A stretch of 64,000 nt of DNA from Nocardioides sp. NBC_00368 (GCF_036090055.1 NZ_CP107970.1:4609001-4673000), one strand, 5' to 3'. Shown: positions 14,670 to 24,413, counted from the first letter of the stretch. Numbers and translations are program-made. Notes: a model not told the origin generated them from the letters alone.

Positions 14670-16946
14670 ATGGACCAGTCGAACCCGACCTCACACAACC
14701 CGCGCCGGAGGTACCTCGCGCGCACCCTGACGGCACTTGCCTCGTTCCCGTTGATCCTGGCCGGCCTGGTGCCCACCACCCCGGCGCATGGCGCGAGCGA
14801 CGTAGGGCTCGTGGTCCACTACCCCCTCGACCAGACCAGCGGCACCACGGTCGTCGACGCGTCGGGCGCCGGCCGCGATGGCACGGTCGCCGGCGACACG
14901 ACCTGGCTCGGCGGCGAGGGGCTCTCCCTCGGCGGCACCAACGGGCACGTCAGGCTGCCGAACGACGTGATGGCCGGCCTGACGTCGATCACCGTCTCGC
15001 TCGAGGTGAAGATCGCAGCGGACCAGGCCACGCCGTACTTCATCTGGGGCCTCGGCAACACCGGCTCCAACGGCTCGGGCAACGGCTACCTGTTCACGAC
15101 CGGCAACGCCTACCGGACCTCGATCGCCACCGGCAACTGGAGCACCGAGCAGACGGTCACGGCGGGGCGCAACCTGGTCCGCGACACCTGGAAGACCATC
15201 AGCTACACGCTCGCCGACGGCACCGCGGTGCTCTACGAGGACGGGGTCGAGGTCGCTCGCCGCACCGGCGTGACCATCACGCCCGCTCAGATCGGCAACG
15301 GGGTCACGACCGCGAACTATCTCGGCCGATCCGTCTACAGCGGCGACCGTCATCTGAAGGGCCAGGTGCGCGACTTCCGAATGTACGACCGCGCGCTGAC
15401 AGCGGCAGAGGTCCACGCGCTGGGCCACGTCACCGACGAGCAGCGCGTCGAGCGCGACCTCGCCTGGCTCGACCTGGGCGACACCTCCCGCGTCGTCAGT
15501 GACCTCTCGCTCCCGAGCAGCGGCCCGAACGGCTCCGCCCTCACCTGGGCCTCCTCCGACCCCACCGTCGTCTCCGCGACCGGCGACGTCACCCGCCCGC
15601 CGTACGGCAGCCCCGATGCCGCGGTGACCCTCACCGCCACGGCAACTCACGGCTCCGCCAGCCAGCCCGAGGAGTTCACCGTCAACGTGCCGGCCGACAT
15701 CAGCGACGAGGAGAAGGTCACCCGCGCCGCGGCCGCGCTCAAGATCTGGGACGCCGACGGGATCCGCGGCAACGTCACCCTGCCGACCCAGGGCCTGCAC
15801 GGCACGACCGTCAGCTGGACCTCCAGCGAGCCCGCCGTCGTGACCCCGACCGGCGAGGTCGACCGACCGGCGTACGGCGAGAAGGCCGTCCGCCTGGCTC
15901 TCAACGCCACCGTGAGCCTCGGCAAGGTCAAGGACAAGCGGCAGTTCCGGCTGACGGTCCTGCCGCTGCCCGAGCAGGAGCCGCTCGAGGGCTACACCTT
16001 CGCGTACTTCACGGGCGAGGGGACGGCCGACGGGGAGCAGGTCTACCTCGCCGCCAGCAGGGGCAACGACCCGCTCCACTGGGACGAGCTCAACGGCGGC
16101 CAGCCGATCCTGCGGTCGCAGCACGGCGACAAGGGCGTACGCGACCCGTTCATCATCCGCTCCCCGGAGGGCGACAAGTTCTACCTGATCGCCACCGACC
16201 TCAAGATCTACGGCAACGGCGACTGGGACGCCGCCCAGCGGCGGGGGAGCCGCTACATCGAGATCTGGGAGTCCACGGACCTGGTGAACTGGTCCGAGCA
16301 GCGACACGTCCGCGTGTCCTCGCCCCAGGCCGGGAACACCTGGGCGCCCGAGGCCTACTACGACGAGGGGATCGGCGCGTACGTGGTCTTCTGGGCCTCG
16401 AAGCTCTACGACGAGTCCGACCCCGAGCATGCCGGCAACACCCACAACCGGATGGTCTACGTCACCACCCGGGACTTCCGGACCTTCAGCGAGCCCAGGG
16501 TGTGGATCGACCCGGGCTACTCGGTGATCGACTCCACTGTCGTCGAGCATGCAGGGACCTACTACCGGTTCACCAAGGACGAGCGGAACAACACCTCCAC
16601 CACGCCCTGCAGCAAGTTCATCGTCGAGGAGAAGGCCACCTCGCTGCTCGACCTGGACTGGAGCTTCGTCGCCGAGTGCATCGGCAAGGCCACCGCCGAC
16701 AATCCGGGCATCGACCGCGGTGAGGGTCCGACGATCTTCAAGTCCAACACCGAGGACAAGTGGTACCTGTTCATCGACGAGTTCGGCGGCCGCGGGTACG
16801 TGCCGTTCGAGACCACCGACCTGGACTCGGGATTCTTCCGGATCTCCAGCGACTACCAGCTTCCCAGCCGCCCCCGCCACGGGACCGTCCTGCCGGTGAC
16901 CAAGGCCGAGCTGGACCGCATCCGCACCGCCTACCGCGTGTTCTGA
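14670..16946 (+). CDS. Secreted LamG-like / GH43 glycoside hydrolase (arabinan-active type)
   Basis: 758 aa. Signal peptide with basic start and helix ALASFPLILAGLVP, cleaved near HGA. Domains: LamG-like lectin fold, residues about 45-260 (HYPLDQTSGTTVVDASG, ending FRMYDRALTAAEV); two short Ig-like repeats, about 260-345 and 350-440 (each with LTW/VSWTSS..P.VV and an RPPYG/RPAYG end); GH43 five-blade propeller, about 445-758. Likely GH43 acids: Asp492 in VRDPF, Asp621 in VIDSTVV, Glu685 in GEGPTIF. GH43 enzymes mainly cut alpha-L-arabinofuranosyl or beta-xylosyl links; the neighbours favour arabinan or arabinoxylan. First of three tandem exported hydrolases; GH51 follows after ten bases. Substrate is inferred from context. 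Confidence 0.88.
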   Translation: MDQSNPTSHNPRRRYLARTLTALASFPLILAGLVPTTPAHGASDVGLVVHYPLDQTSGTTVVDASGAGRDGTVAGDTTWLGGEGLSLGGTNGHVRLPNDVMAGLTSITVSLEVKIAADQATPYFIWGLGNTGSNGSGNGYLFTTGNAYRTSIATGNWSTEQTVTAGRNLVRDTWKTISYTLADGTAVLYEDGVEVARRTGVTITPAQIGNGVTTANYLGRSVYSGDRHLKGQVRDFRMYDRALTAAEVHALGHVTDEQRVERDLAWLDLGDTSRVVSDLSLPSSGPNGSALTWASSDPTVVSATGDVTRPPYGSPDAAVTLTATATHGSASQPEEFTVNVPADISDEEKVTRAAAALKIWDADGIRGNVTLPTQGLHGTTVSWTSSEPAVVTPTGEVDRPAYGEKAVRLALNATVSLGKVKDKRQFRLTVLPLPEQEPLEGYTFAYFTGEGTADGEQVYLAASRGNDPLHWDELNGGQPILRSQHGDKGVRDPFIIRSPEGDKFYLIATDLKIYGNGDWDAAQRRGSRYIEIWESTDLVNWSEQRHVRVSSPQAGNTWAPEAYYDEGIGAYVVFWASKLYDESDPEHAGNTHNRMVYVTTRDFRTFSEPRVWIDPGYSVIDSTVVEHAGTYYRFTKDERNNTSTTPCSKFIVEEKATSLLDLDWSFVAECIGKATADNPGIDRGEGPTIFKSNTEDKWYLFIDEFGGRGYVPFETTDLDSGFFRISSDYQLPSRPRHGTVLPVTKAELDRIRTAYRVF

Positions 16947-16956
16947 GGAGACCATC

Positions 16957-19512
16957 GTGCACAGAATCCGTCTGCTGACCGTCCTGTCCGCCGCCACCGT
17001 CCTCGCGCTGCCCCTGGCGTACGCCGCGCCCAGCCTCGGCGCCGACCGACGAGCCGCTGCGCCCGAGCCCGACTACACGATCACGGCCCACGCCGGTCGG
17101 TCCGGTCCCGAGATCAGCGACACGATGTACGGCGTCTTCTTCGAGGACATCAACTACGCGGCCGACGGTGGCCTCTACGCCGAGCTGGTGCGGAACCGGT
17201 CGTTCGAGTTCCTCCCGGTCGACAACCGCTCCTACACCGGCCTCACCGCCTGGACCCCGCGAGGCGTCGGTGGCGGGAGCGGGACCGCCACCCCCGTCAA
17301 CGACGAGTCCCGGCTCAGCGAGCGCAACCGCACCTACCTGCAGCTCTCGCTGGCCAACGCCGGCGACGGCACGTACGGCGTCTCCAACAGCGGCTGGAAC
17401 AACGGCGTCGCGCTCGAGGCCGGCAAGAGCTACGACTTCTCGGTCTGGGCTCGCTCGGACACCGCGGGCGGTACGCCGCTGACCGTGTCGCTGCGCGACG
17501 AGTCCGGCGCCACGACGTACGCCGCTCCGGTCCGGCTCCAGGTGAACGGCGACGCCTGGAGGAAGTACACCGGCACCTTCACCGCGAGCGCCACGACCGA
17601 CTCCGCACGCCTGTGGCTGCAGGGCGGGGGCGTCGGCACCCTTCGCCTCGACATGGTCTCGCTGATGCCCGAGGACACCTTCATGGGCCGCGAGAACGGG
17701 CTGCGCAAGGACCTCGCCGAGAAGATCGCGGCGCTGAAGCCGGAGTTCGTGCGCTTCCCGGGCGGCTGCCTCGTCAACACCGGCAGCATGGCCGGCTACG
17801 ACGCCGCCTCCGGCTGGCAGCGCGCCCGGTCCTACCAGTGGAAGGACACCGTCGGCCCGGTCGAGGAGCGGGCGACGAACGCCAACTTCTGGGGCTACAA
17901 CCAGTCCTACGGACTGGGCTACTACGAGTACTTCCAGTTCTCCGAGGACATCGGGGCGATGCCGCTGCCGGTTGTGCCCGCGCTGGTCACCGGCTGCGGC
18001 CAGAACCGGGTCACCGACGACGAGGCCCTGCTGCAGCGCCACATCCAGGACACCCTCGACCTCATCGAGTTCGCCAACGGCCCGGTCGACTCCGAGTGGG
18101 GCGGCCTGCGCGCGGAGATGGGGCACCCGGAGCCGTTCGGGCTCACCCACCTCGGCGTCGGCAACGAGGAGAACCTGCCGACGGAGTTCTTCGAGCGGTT
18201 CGAGAAGTTCCGTGCGGCCATCGAGGCGCGCCACCCGGAGATCACGATCATCAGCAACTCCGGCCCCGACGACGAGGGCGCGCTCTTCGACCAGCACTGG
18301 GCGCAGAACCGGGCTGCCGGCGTCGACATGGTCGACGAGCACTACTACAACTCCCCGACCTGGTTCCTGCAGAACAACGACCGCTACGACAGCTACGACC
18401 GCAACGGGCCGAAGGTCTTCCTCGGCGAGTACGCCTCCCAGGACAACAAGCTCTTCAACGCACTGTCCGAGGCGGCGTACATGACCGGGCTCGAGCGCAA
18501 CGCGGACGTCGTGCAGCTCGCCTCGTACGCCCCGCTGCTGGCCAACATCGATCAGGTGCAGTGGCGCCCCGACATGATCTGGTTCGACAACGACCAGTCC
18601 TGGGGCTCCGCGAGCTACCAGGTCCAGAAGCTGTTCATGAACAACGTCGGTGACCGGGTCGTCCCCAGCGAGGCGACCGGCAAGGTGATCCAGCCCCAAC
18701 CCATCACCGGCGGTGTCGGCCTCTCCACCTGGGCCACCTCCGCGGCGTACGACGACGTGTCGGTCACCGCACCCGACGGGACCTCCCTGTTCGCCGACGA
18801 CTTCGAGGACGGTGACGCCGAGGGCTGGAGCCCGCTGGCCAACCGGGGCAGCTGGTCGGTCGTCGACGGCGCCTACACCCAGACAGATGCTGCTGCCCAG
18901 GACACCCTGGTCGGGGCAGCGAACATCACCGCGAGCGACTACGACATCAAGCTCAGGGCCAAGAAGCTGTCCGGCGCCGAAGGTTTCCTGGTCGCGTTCG
19001 GCGTGAAGGACTCCGGCAACTTCTACTGGTGGAACATCGGCGGCTGGAACAACACCCGCACCGTCGTCGAGAAGGCCACCAACGGCGGCAAGGAGACCCT
19101 GATCGCCCGTGAGGGTCACTCGGTCGAGACCGGACGCACCTACGACGTACGCATCGAGGTCCGCGGCACTCATGTCCGGCTCTTCCTCGACGGCCAGCTC
19201 TTCCAGGAGCTCGAGGACGACCAGGTCACCGAGCCGTTCGCGCAGGTGGTCACCCGCGACGACGCGACCGGCGACCTGATCGTCAAGGTCGTCAACGCCC
19301 AGGCCGAGCCCGCGGTCACCCGGGTCGACCTCGGCGTCAAGGTCGCCTCGAGGGCGGAGATGACCGTGATCAGCGGCGACCCGGAGGACCAGAACACCCG
19401 TACGGCGCAGCCCATCAAGCCGGTGACGAGCACGATCCGGGGCGTGGACAGCACCTTCACGCGCACGTTCGCGCCGTACTCCGTGACCTTCATCCGCATC
19501 CAGACCCGGTAG
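16957..19512 (+). CDS. Secreted alpha-L-arabinofuranosidase, GH51
   Basis: 851 aa. Signal peptide (LLTVLSAATVLALPLAYAAP). GH51 core: FFEDINYAADGGLYAELVRNRSFEF at the start, a beta-sandwich insert at about 90-220 (carbohydrate-binding CBM4/9-like), PEFVRFPGGC, acid/base Glu404 in LGVGNEE and nucleophile Glu491 in FLGEYAS. After about residue 600 comes a concanavalin-like domain (LFADDFEDGDAEGW) that interrupts the usual C-terminal sandwich, which resumes near 790 and ends SVTFIRIQTR. It releases arabinose from arabinan or arabinoxylan side chains outside the cell. GTG 16957 has GAGGAG seven bases upstream. Ten bases separate it from each neighbour, so one transcript is likely. Confidence 0.92.
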   Translation: MHRIRLLTVLSAATVLALPLAYAAPSLGADRRAAAPEPDYTITAHAGRSGPEISDTMYGVFFEDINYAADGGLYAELVRNRSFEFLPVDNRSYTGLTAWTPRGVGGGSGTATPVNDESRLSERNRTYLQLSLANAGDGTYGVSNSGWNNGVALEAGKSYDFSVWARSDTAGGTPLTVSLRDESGATTYAAPVRLQVNGDAWRKYTGTFTASATTDSARLWLQGGGVGTLRLDMVSLMPEDTFMGRENGLRKDLAEKIAALKPEFVRFPGGCLVNTGSMAGYDAASGWQRARSYQWKDTVGPVEERATNANFWGYNQSYGLGYYEYFQFSEDIGAMPLPVVPALVTGCGQNRVTDDEALLQRHIQDTLDLIEFANGPVDSEWGGLRAEMGHPEPFGLTHLGVGNEENLPTEFFERFEKFRAAIEARHPEITIISNSGPDDEGALFDQHWAQNRAAGVDMVDEHYYNSPTWFLQNNDRYDSYDRNGPKVFLGEYASQDNKLFNALSEAAYMTGLERNADVVQLASYAPLLANIDQVQWRPDMIWFDNDQSWGSASYQVQKLFMNNVGDRVVPSEATGKVIQPQPITGGVGLSTWATSAAYDDVSVTAPDGTSLFADDFEDGDAEGWSPLANRGSWSVVDGAYTQTDAAAQDTLVGAANITASDYDIKLRAKKLSGAEGFLVAFGVKDSGNFYWWNIGGWNNTRTVVEKATNGGKETLIAREGHSVETGRTYDVRIEVRGTHVRLFLDGQLFQELEDDQVTEPFAQVVTRDDATGDLIVKVVNAQAEPAVTRVDLGVKVASRAEMTVISGDPEDQNTRTAQPIKPVTSTIRGVDSTFTRTFAPYSVTFIRIQTR

Positions 19513-19521
19513 GGAGCACTC

Positions 19522-21012
19522 ATGTCCGATCACCTGAACCACCTCAGTCTCCGGGCCGGCCTCAGCAGGCGCCACCTCCTGCAGGCCGGGGTCGGCCTCG
19601 GGGCAGCGGCCGCCCTCGCCGGGCAGGTCGCGCCTGCCGCCGCGGCACCGCCCGTACCGATGCCCAGCGACGCCGAGATCTGGGGAGTGCCGACCCTCAA
19701 CCCGCTCGTCGAGCGCCGGGCCGACCCGTTCGTCACCCCGCCCGTCGACGGGATGTACTACCTGACCGGCTCCGTACCGGAGTACGACCGTCTGGTGCTC
19801 CGCGGGTCGGCCTCGCTCGCCGGCCTCGCCACCGCGGCGGAGTCGGTGATCTGGCGCCGCCCCGCGAGCGGAAAGATGGGCGGCCACATCTGGGCGCCCG
19901 AGCTGCACCGCATCGACGGCCGCTGGTACGTCTACTTCGCAGCCGGTGACTCAGACGACGTCTTCCGGATCCGGATGTACGTCATGGAGTCGACGCTCGC
20001 CGACCCCCGCGACCCGGCCGGCTGGGGTGCTCCACAGCAGATCATCACGCCGTGGCAGAGCTTCGCCCTCGATGCCACCACGTTCGAGCACGGGGGCCGC
20101 CGCTACCTGGTCTGGGCGCAGAGCGAGCCCGAGATCGCGGTGAACACCAGCCTCTACATCGCCGAGATGAGCTCGCCGTTCGCGATCAGCACCTTCCCGG
20201 CGCGGATCGCGACCCCGACCCGCAGCTGGGAGGTGCAGGGCTTCAAGGTCAACGAGGGCCCTGCCGTGCTGGTCCGCAACGGGCGCGTCTTCATGACGTT
20301 CTCGGCCAGCGCCACCGACTCGCGCTACTGCATGGGCCTGCTGACGGCGTCGGCGGACGCCGACCTGCTCGACCCGGCGTCGTGGGTCAAGAACCCCGAG
20401 CCGGTGTTCACGACGAACGTGCAGACCGGGCAGTACGGCCCCGGGCACAACTCGTTCACGGTCGCCGAGGACGGCGTGACCGACGTCCTCGTCTACCACG
20501 CCCGGGACTACCGCGACATCACCGGAGACCCGCTCTACGACCCGAACCGGCACGCGCGCGTGCAGAAGGTGGTGTGGCACGAGGACGGCACACCCATGTT
20601 CGGGGTCCCGGTCGGGAAGGGTGGGCCGATCGTTCGGCTCACCCCGCTGGACGCGCCAGGCTCGTTCGTACGCCACTACGAGTACGTCGTGCGCGTGGAC
20701 CATGCCCCGAGAGAGCTCGCCGACAGCCAGTTCCGCTTCGTCCCCGGCCTGGCGGGCGACGGCTCGGAGTCGCTGCAGTCGGTCAACTTCCCCGACCGGT
20801 ACATCCGGATCACCGGGGGCACGGTCCGGATCGACCCGGTCGAGCCGGGCCCGGCGTACGCCGCTGAGGCCAGCTTCCGCCGGATCCCGGTCAAGGGTGG
20901 GATCTCGCTGCAGGTGGCCACGGATCGTGGCGACTACCTCCAGCACGATCGCGGTGCGCTCACCGGCGGTGGTGCCGTGGGACGGCGCTCCAGCACCTTC
21001 ACCCTGAGCTGA
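19522..21012 (+). CDS. Tat-exported GH43 alpha-L-arabinofuranosidase with AbfB domain
   Basis: 496 aa. Twin-Arg signal SRRHLLQAGVGLGAAAALAG, cleavage near AAAAPP, so it is exported folded. GH43 propeller from about residue 55: Asp68 in RRADPF, Asp184 in FALDATTF and Glu245 in VNEGPAVL are the expected catalytic and pKa residues. Residues about 370-496 look like an AbfB (CBM42) arabinose-binding beta-trefoil (QSVNFPDRYIRITGG, DYLQHDRGAL). ATG 19522 lies ten bases after the GH51 stop with GGGAG before it. It completes an exported set that can debranch and trim arabinan; no transporter or regulator for arabinose is in the cluster. Confidence 0.9.
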   Translation: MSDHLNHLSLRAGLSRRHLLQAGVGLGAAAALAGQVAPAAAAPPVPMPSDAEIWGVPTLNPLVERRADPFVTPPVDGMYYLTGSVPEYDRLVLRGSASLAGLATAAESVIWRRPASGKMGGHIWAPELHRIDGRWYVYFAAGDSDDVFRIRMYVMESTLADPRDPAGWGAPQQIITPWQSFALDATTFEHGGRRYLVWAQSEPEIAVNTSLYIAEMSSPFAISTFPARIATPTRSWEVQGFKVNEGPAVLVRNGRVFMTFSASATDSRYCMGLLTASADADLLDPASWVKNPEPVFTTNVQTGQYGPGHNSFTVAEDGVTDVLVYHARDYRDITGDPLYDPNRHARVQKVVWHEDGTPMFGVPVGKGGPIVRLTPLDAPGSFVRHYEYVVRVDHAPRELADSQFRFVPGLAGDGSESLQSVNFPDRYIRITGGTVRIDPVEPGPAYAAEASFRRIPVKGGISLQVATDRGDYLQHDRGALTGGGAVGRRSSTFTLS

Positions 21013-21191
21013 GTCAGACCCGAGCGGACGAGAACATCGGTTACCAGATGTCGAGGTTTGGTGACGCTCGACACCGGATGCGTGCTATCACTTCCGAGTG
21101 CGGTCCGGGCGCCCACGTTGCTGGAGTACCCCCCACTCGGTCGCGAGGGCGTCCAGGACCGCACGCCAAGTCCGTCCCGGCCGTCCACGGA
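21013..21191. terminator. Convergent intergenic region with two inverted repeats
   Basis: TGTCGAG (21049-21055) pairs with CTCGACA (21067-21073), a hairpin 36 bases after the arabinofuranosidase stop. GTGCGGTCC (21099-21107) pairs with GGACCGCAC (21156-21164) over a 48-base loop. Either may end transcription from the two convergent genes. No ORF is supported. Confidence 0.4.
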
Positions 21192-22493
21192 TCACGCGTG
21201 ATCCGCGGGCACGGGCTCGACCGACGGCTCGGTGTGCGGCCCGGCCCACCAGACGATGGTGGTGATCACACCGATCACCAGCAGTGCGCTGGTCAGCCAG
21301 AACGGGTAGGTGCGGTCGATCCCGGAGAGCCATCCGGAGATCCAGCCGAACGGGGCGGCCGCGAGCATCACCGCGGTGCGTTGCAGCGCCATCACCCGTG
21401 ACCGCTCGGCCTCGTCGACGTGGAACGCGACGAGCGACTCCGAGAGCATGAAGAGCATCCCGGCGCCGAAGCCGTCGAGGAGGAGGCACACCCCCAGAAG
21501 CGCGTACGTCACGACGTCGGCGTCACCCTCGGCGGCCGGGATCAGGACAAGGACCAGCTGGCCGGCCAGGTAGATGCCGAATCCCCACAGGGTTGCCTGC
21601 TTGAGGTCGTGGCCCGAGGTCAGCCGGCGGATCAGGGTGAAGAGGAAGAGCACCGACAGCAGGGAGCGCACCATCGGGAAGAACGGCAGCACCGGGTCGG
21701 GCACATGGAGGTGCTGGTTGACCATGACCTGCCAGAAGGTCCCGTTGACGAGGGTGACCGCCGCGACCAGGGCGGCGATGGCCAGCGCCAGGAGCGAGCC
21801 CCGCGAGCGGCCCAGCAGCCTCGCGGCCTCGCGGTAGCCGACGAAGAGCCGCCAGAGACTCTCGTGCCGGGTCTCCTCCATCCGGATGCGTCCTTGGCGG
21901 GTCTCGGTGGAGGCGGCGTACAAGAGGATGACCTTGGCCAGCATCACCACCGCCGCGTTGATGAAGAGCACCCGCACCGCCGGCTCCAGACCGAACTGCG
22001 CGACCATGAAGGCGGCGATCGGGGCGAACAGCGCCGAGCAGTCGGCCGCGACCCGCACGAGGGAGTAGATGCCGGTGAGCTGGTCGCGCTCGGCATCCTC
22101 GACCATCAGGCAGTCCCAGGCGTTCGCGGTGACCTGCAACGCACCGTTGAGCAGCGACGCGGCCAGGAAGGCCCAGAAGTCCTGGGCGAATGCCCAGATC
22201 AGACACGGGATCACGAAGGCGATCACGTCGAAGACCGCGTTGGTCAGCCGGCGCCCCATCCGGTCGGTGATGATGCCGCCGGCGAGCCCGAAGAACACCT
22301 GCGAGATCATCCCGGCGGTCGCCAGCAGGCCGATCTGGGCGTCGTGAAGGCCGAGCGTGAGCATGAAGACGGAGAGATACGGCAGCACCAGCGCCATCGA
22401 CAGACCCCACATCGGCTCGGTCCACACGCAGGCGCGCGGGTTACCACGGAGGTGGATCAGGGTGTGCCACAGGGAGCCGGGGGAGGATGCCAC
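21192..22493 (-). CDS. Major facilitator superfamily transporter
   Basis: 433 aa with about twelve membrane helices. The A-motif-like loop between helices 2 and 3 reads GGIITDRMGRR, typical of MFS antiporters and permeases. The long reading upstream of 22493 is the antisense of the TetR gene; GTG 22493 (VASSPGSLWHTL) begins a short amphipathic lead before helix 1 and is the best start, though its ribosome site is weak. Substrate unknown. It is divergent from a TetR regulator with about 100 bases between them, the usual layout for a repressor-controlled exporter. Confidence 0.85.
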   Translation of the reverse strand: MASSPGSLWHTLIHLRGNPRACVWTEPMWGLSMALVLPYLSVFMLTLGLHDAQIGLLATAGMISQVFFGLAGGIITDRMGRRLTNAVFDVIAFVIPCLIWAFAQDFWAFLAASLLNGALQVTANAWDCLMVEDAERDQLTGIYSLVRVAADCSALFAPIAAFMVAQFGLEPAVRVLFINAAVVMLAKVILLYAASTETRQGRIRMEETRHESLWRLFVGYREAARLLGRSRGSLLALAIAALVAAVTLVNGTFWQVMVNQHLHVPDPVLPFFPMVRSLLSVLFLFTLIRRLTSGHDLKQATLWGFGIYLAGQLVLVLIPAAEGDADVVTYALLGVCLLLDGFGAGMLFMLSESLVAFHVDEAERSRVMALQRTAVMLAAAPFGWISGWLSGIDRTYPFWLTSALLVIGVITTIVWWAGPHTEPSVEPVPADHA

Positions 22494-22592
22494 CGGGTCA
22501 GTGAACCAGGTGTGACGGCCCGCTGGATAACGATTTCGCCGCGGGCGAGATGGGTGGTCGTGGCCGCCGACTTGGACGTTAGTCTTGGTCGC

Positions 22593-23192
22593 GTGGCGAG
22601 GGTGTCGGCAGACGAGCGGCGACGGTTGCTGGTGCAGGCCGCGATCCGGGTAATGGCGCGCGACGGCGTAGCGCAGGCGACGACGCGGTCGATCGTGGCC
22701 GAGGCGGACATGTCGCTCGGCACCTTCCACTACTGCTTCCGTTCCAAGGAGGAGCTGCTGGAGCAGGTGATCACCACGATCACGAGCCACACCCTGGCGC
22801 CGGCGCTCGAGATCATCGAGGGCCCGGGAACGCTGGAGGAGAAGCTGCGGGGCGGCCTGGCGTCCTACTGGCAGCACGTGCTGGACAACCCGGACGAGCA
22901 CCGGGTGACGTACGAGCTGACGCAGTACGCGACCCGCAACCCCGCCCTGGCGGAGTTCGCGCGCAAGCAGTACCGCACCTACCTGGACGCGCACACCCAG
23001 GTGATCGAGTCGCTGGGCACCAGCGCCGGGGTGACCTGGACCGTCGACGAGGCGGTCCTGGCGCGCTACCTGACCGCGATCGTGGACGGGATGACCCTGC
23101 TCTACCTCAACGAGGGCGACGCCGAGACCGCCGGCGCGGCGATCGACCTGGCCGCCACCCAGCTGCTCGGGTTGGTCGCCGAGGGCTCCTGA
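22593..23192 (+). CDS. TetR family transcriptional regulator
   Basis: 199 aa. N-terminal helix-turn-helix at residues about 10-55 (LLVQAAIRVMARDGVAQATTRSIVAEADMSLGTFHYCFRSKEELL), followed by a TetR_C-type ligand domain. GTG 22593 begins VARVSADERRR; GTG 22602 is an alternative. It likely represses the divergent MFS gene. The ligand is unknown. The preceding 100 bases contain the two divergent promoters but I see no clear palindrome there. Confidence 0.9.
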   Translation: MARVSADERRRLLVQAAIRVMARDGVAQATTRSIVAEADMSLGTFHYCFRSKEELLEQVITTITSHTLAPALEIIEGPGTLEEKLRGGLASYWQHVLDNPDEHRVTYELTQYATRNPALAEFARKQYRTYLDAHTQVIESLGTSAGVTWTVDEAVLARYLTAIVDGMTLLYLNEGDAETAGAAIDLAATQLLGLVAEGS

Positions 23193-23204
23193 CGGCCCGA
23201 CGCG

Positions 23205-24413
23205 TCAGAGGAAGACCTTTCCCTCCCCGCGGTAGGTGGGCACCACGTCGACGATGCGGTCTCCGTCGACCAGCATCATCTGGTCGACGTGCTCGGACAG
23301 CTCGCCGGCCTTGGTGTGCCGGAACCAGACGCGGTCACCGATGCCGAGGTCGTCGACCCGGTCGCCCACCAGCGGCGTCTGCACCTCCCCGGCGCCTTCC
23401 CGGTCGACCAGCGAGAGGCCTGGCGGCCACACCGGCGTCGGCAGCCGGTCCTTGCCGGCGGCGCCGGAGGCGATCCAGCCGCCACCGAGGACCGTGGCGT
23501 GCTGCGGTGAGGGGCGGCGTACGACGGACAGCACGAAGTACGCCGCGGGCTGAGGGTGGAAACGGGTGTAGAAGTCGAACAGGCGCGGTGCCAGGAGCCC
23601 GGACCCGGCGGCGACCTCGGTGACGGCGGGCTCGGCGGCGGTGAGCTCGAGGCTGCCCGTGCCGCCACCGTTGACGAACTCCAGCGACGCCACGCTCCGA
23701 ACGGCGGCGACCGCGGCCGCGCGCCGCTCGGCGAGCTCGGCGGCCGACCGGTGCTGCATCGCCCGGACGGCGAAGCGGCTCAGGCCCGGCTGGTTGTCGC
23801 CGATGCCCGCGATCTGACCCTCGTAGCCCATCAGGCCGACCAGTTGGAAGCGCGGATGGGCCGCCACCTGGCGAGCCAGCGCGGCGGCGTCCTCGGGCGT
23901 GTGCACGGGGGAGCGGCGGGCGCCGAGGTGGAGCCGGCCGCCGGCGAGCCGGAGCGAGACGTCCAGCTCCAGGCAGATCCGGATCGGAGGACCGTCCGGT
24001 CCGACGACCTCGGCCGTGAGGTCGAGATGCCGAGGACTGTCGACCATCAGCGTGATTCGGGACGCGAGCTCCTCGTCCGAGGCCAGCCGCCGGAGCGCCT
24101 CGCGGTGCATGGTCGGATAGCCGACGACGACGTCCTCGTGCTCCTCGGCCAGCCAGAGCGCTTCGGGGAGCGTGTAGGCGAGGATGCCGGACATCCCGGG
24201 CAGCTCGAGAGCGTCCCGGATCACCGAGCGCACCCGGATCGACTTGCTGGCGACCCGGATCGGCTTGCCGGCGGCACGGCGGACCAGCTGGTGGGCGTTG
24301 GTGCGCAACGCCGCCACGTCCAGGACGGCGAACGGCGGGTCCAGGTGCTCGGTCGCGGCGAGCAGGTCCGGCCAGGGCGTGCGGGCGGAACCGACGCGCT
24401 GGGCGAGGTTCAT
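23205..24413 (-). CDS. PLP-dependent amino acid deaminase/aldolase (D-threonine-aldolase-like, fold III)
   Basis: 402 aa. Alanine-racemase-like TIM barrel with the PLP Lys57 in IRVASKSIRV, then a C-terminal beta domain with GELSEHVDQMMLV (His375), which resembles the metal-binding SEEH motif of D-threonine aldolase and D-serine dehydratase. That family cleaves or dehydrates D-beta-hydroxy-alpha-amino acids. No signal peptide, so cytoplasmic. Its ATG overlaps the stop of the FAD oxidase gene (ATGA), making it the fourth and last gene of an operon with ceramidase, sphingomyelinase and the oxidase. The true substrate is unknown; a sphingoid-derived amino acid is proposed in the findings. Confidence 0.85.
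   Translation of the reverse strand: MNLAQRVGSARTPWPDLLAATEHLDPPFAVLDVAALRTNAHQLVRRAAGKPIRVASKSIRVRSVIRDALELPGMSGILAYTLPEALWLAEEHEDVVVGYPTMHREALRRLASDEELASRITLMVDSPRHLDLTAEVVGPDGPPIRICLELDVSLRLAGGRLHLGARRSPVHTPEDAAALARQVAAHPRFQLVGLMGYEGQIAGIGDNQPGLSRFAVRAMQHRSAAELAERRAAAVAAVRSVASLEFVNGGGTGSLELTAAEPAVTEVAAGSGLLAPRLFDFYTRFHPQPAAYFVLSVVRRPSPQHATVLGGGWIASGAAGKDRLPTPVWPPGLSLVDREGAGEVQTPLVGDRVDDLGIGDRVWFRHTKAGELSEHVDQMMLVDGDRIVDVVPTYRGEGKVFL

Noticed and set aside
16771..19908. Minus-strand frame of 1045 codons opposite GH51
   Set aside because: Shadow of the glycoside hydrolase genes; the plus strand carries catalytic motifs and signal peptides.
21088..21489. Minus-strand ORF between the arabinofuranosidase and MFS genes as a transposase remnant
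   Set aside because: It mostly overlaps the MFS gene in another frame and its unique part shows no family motif.
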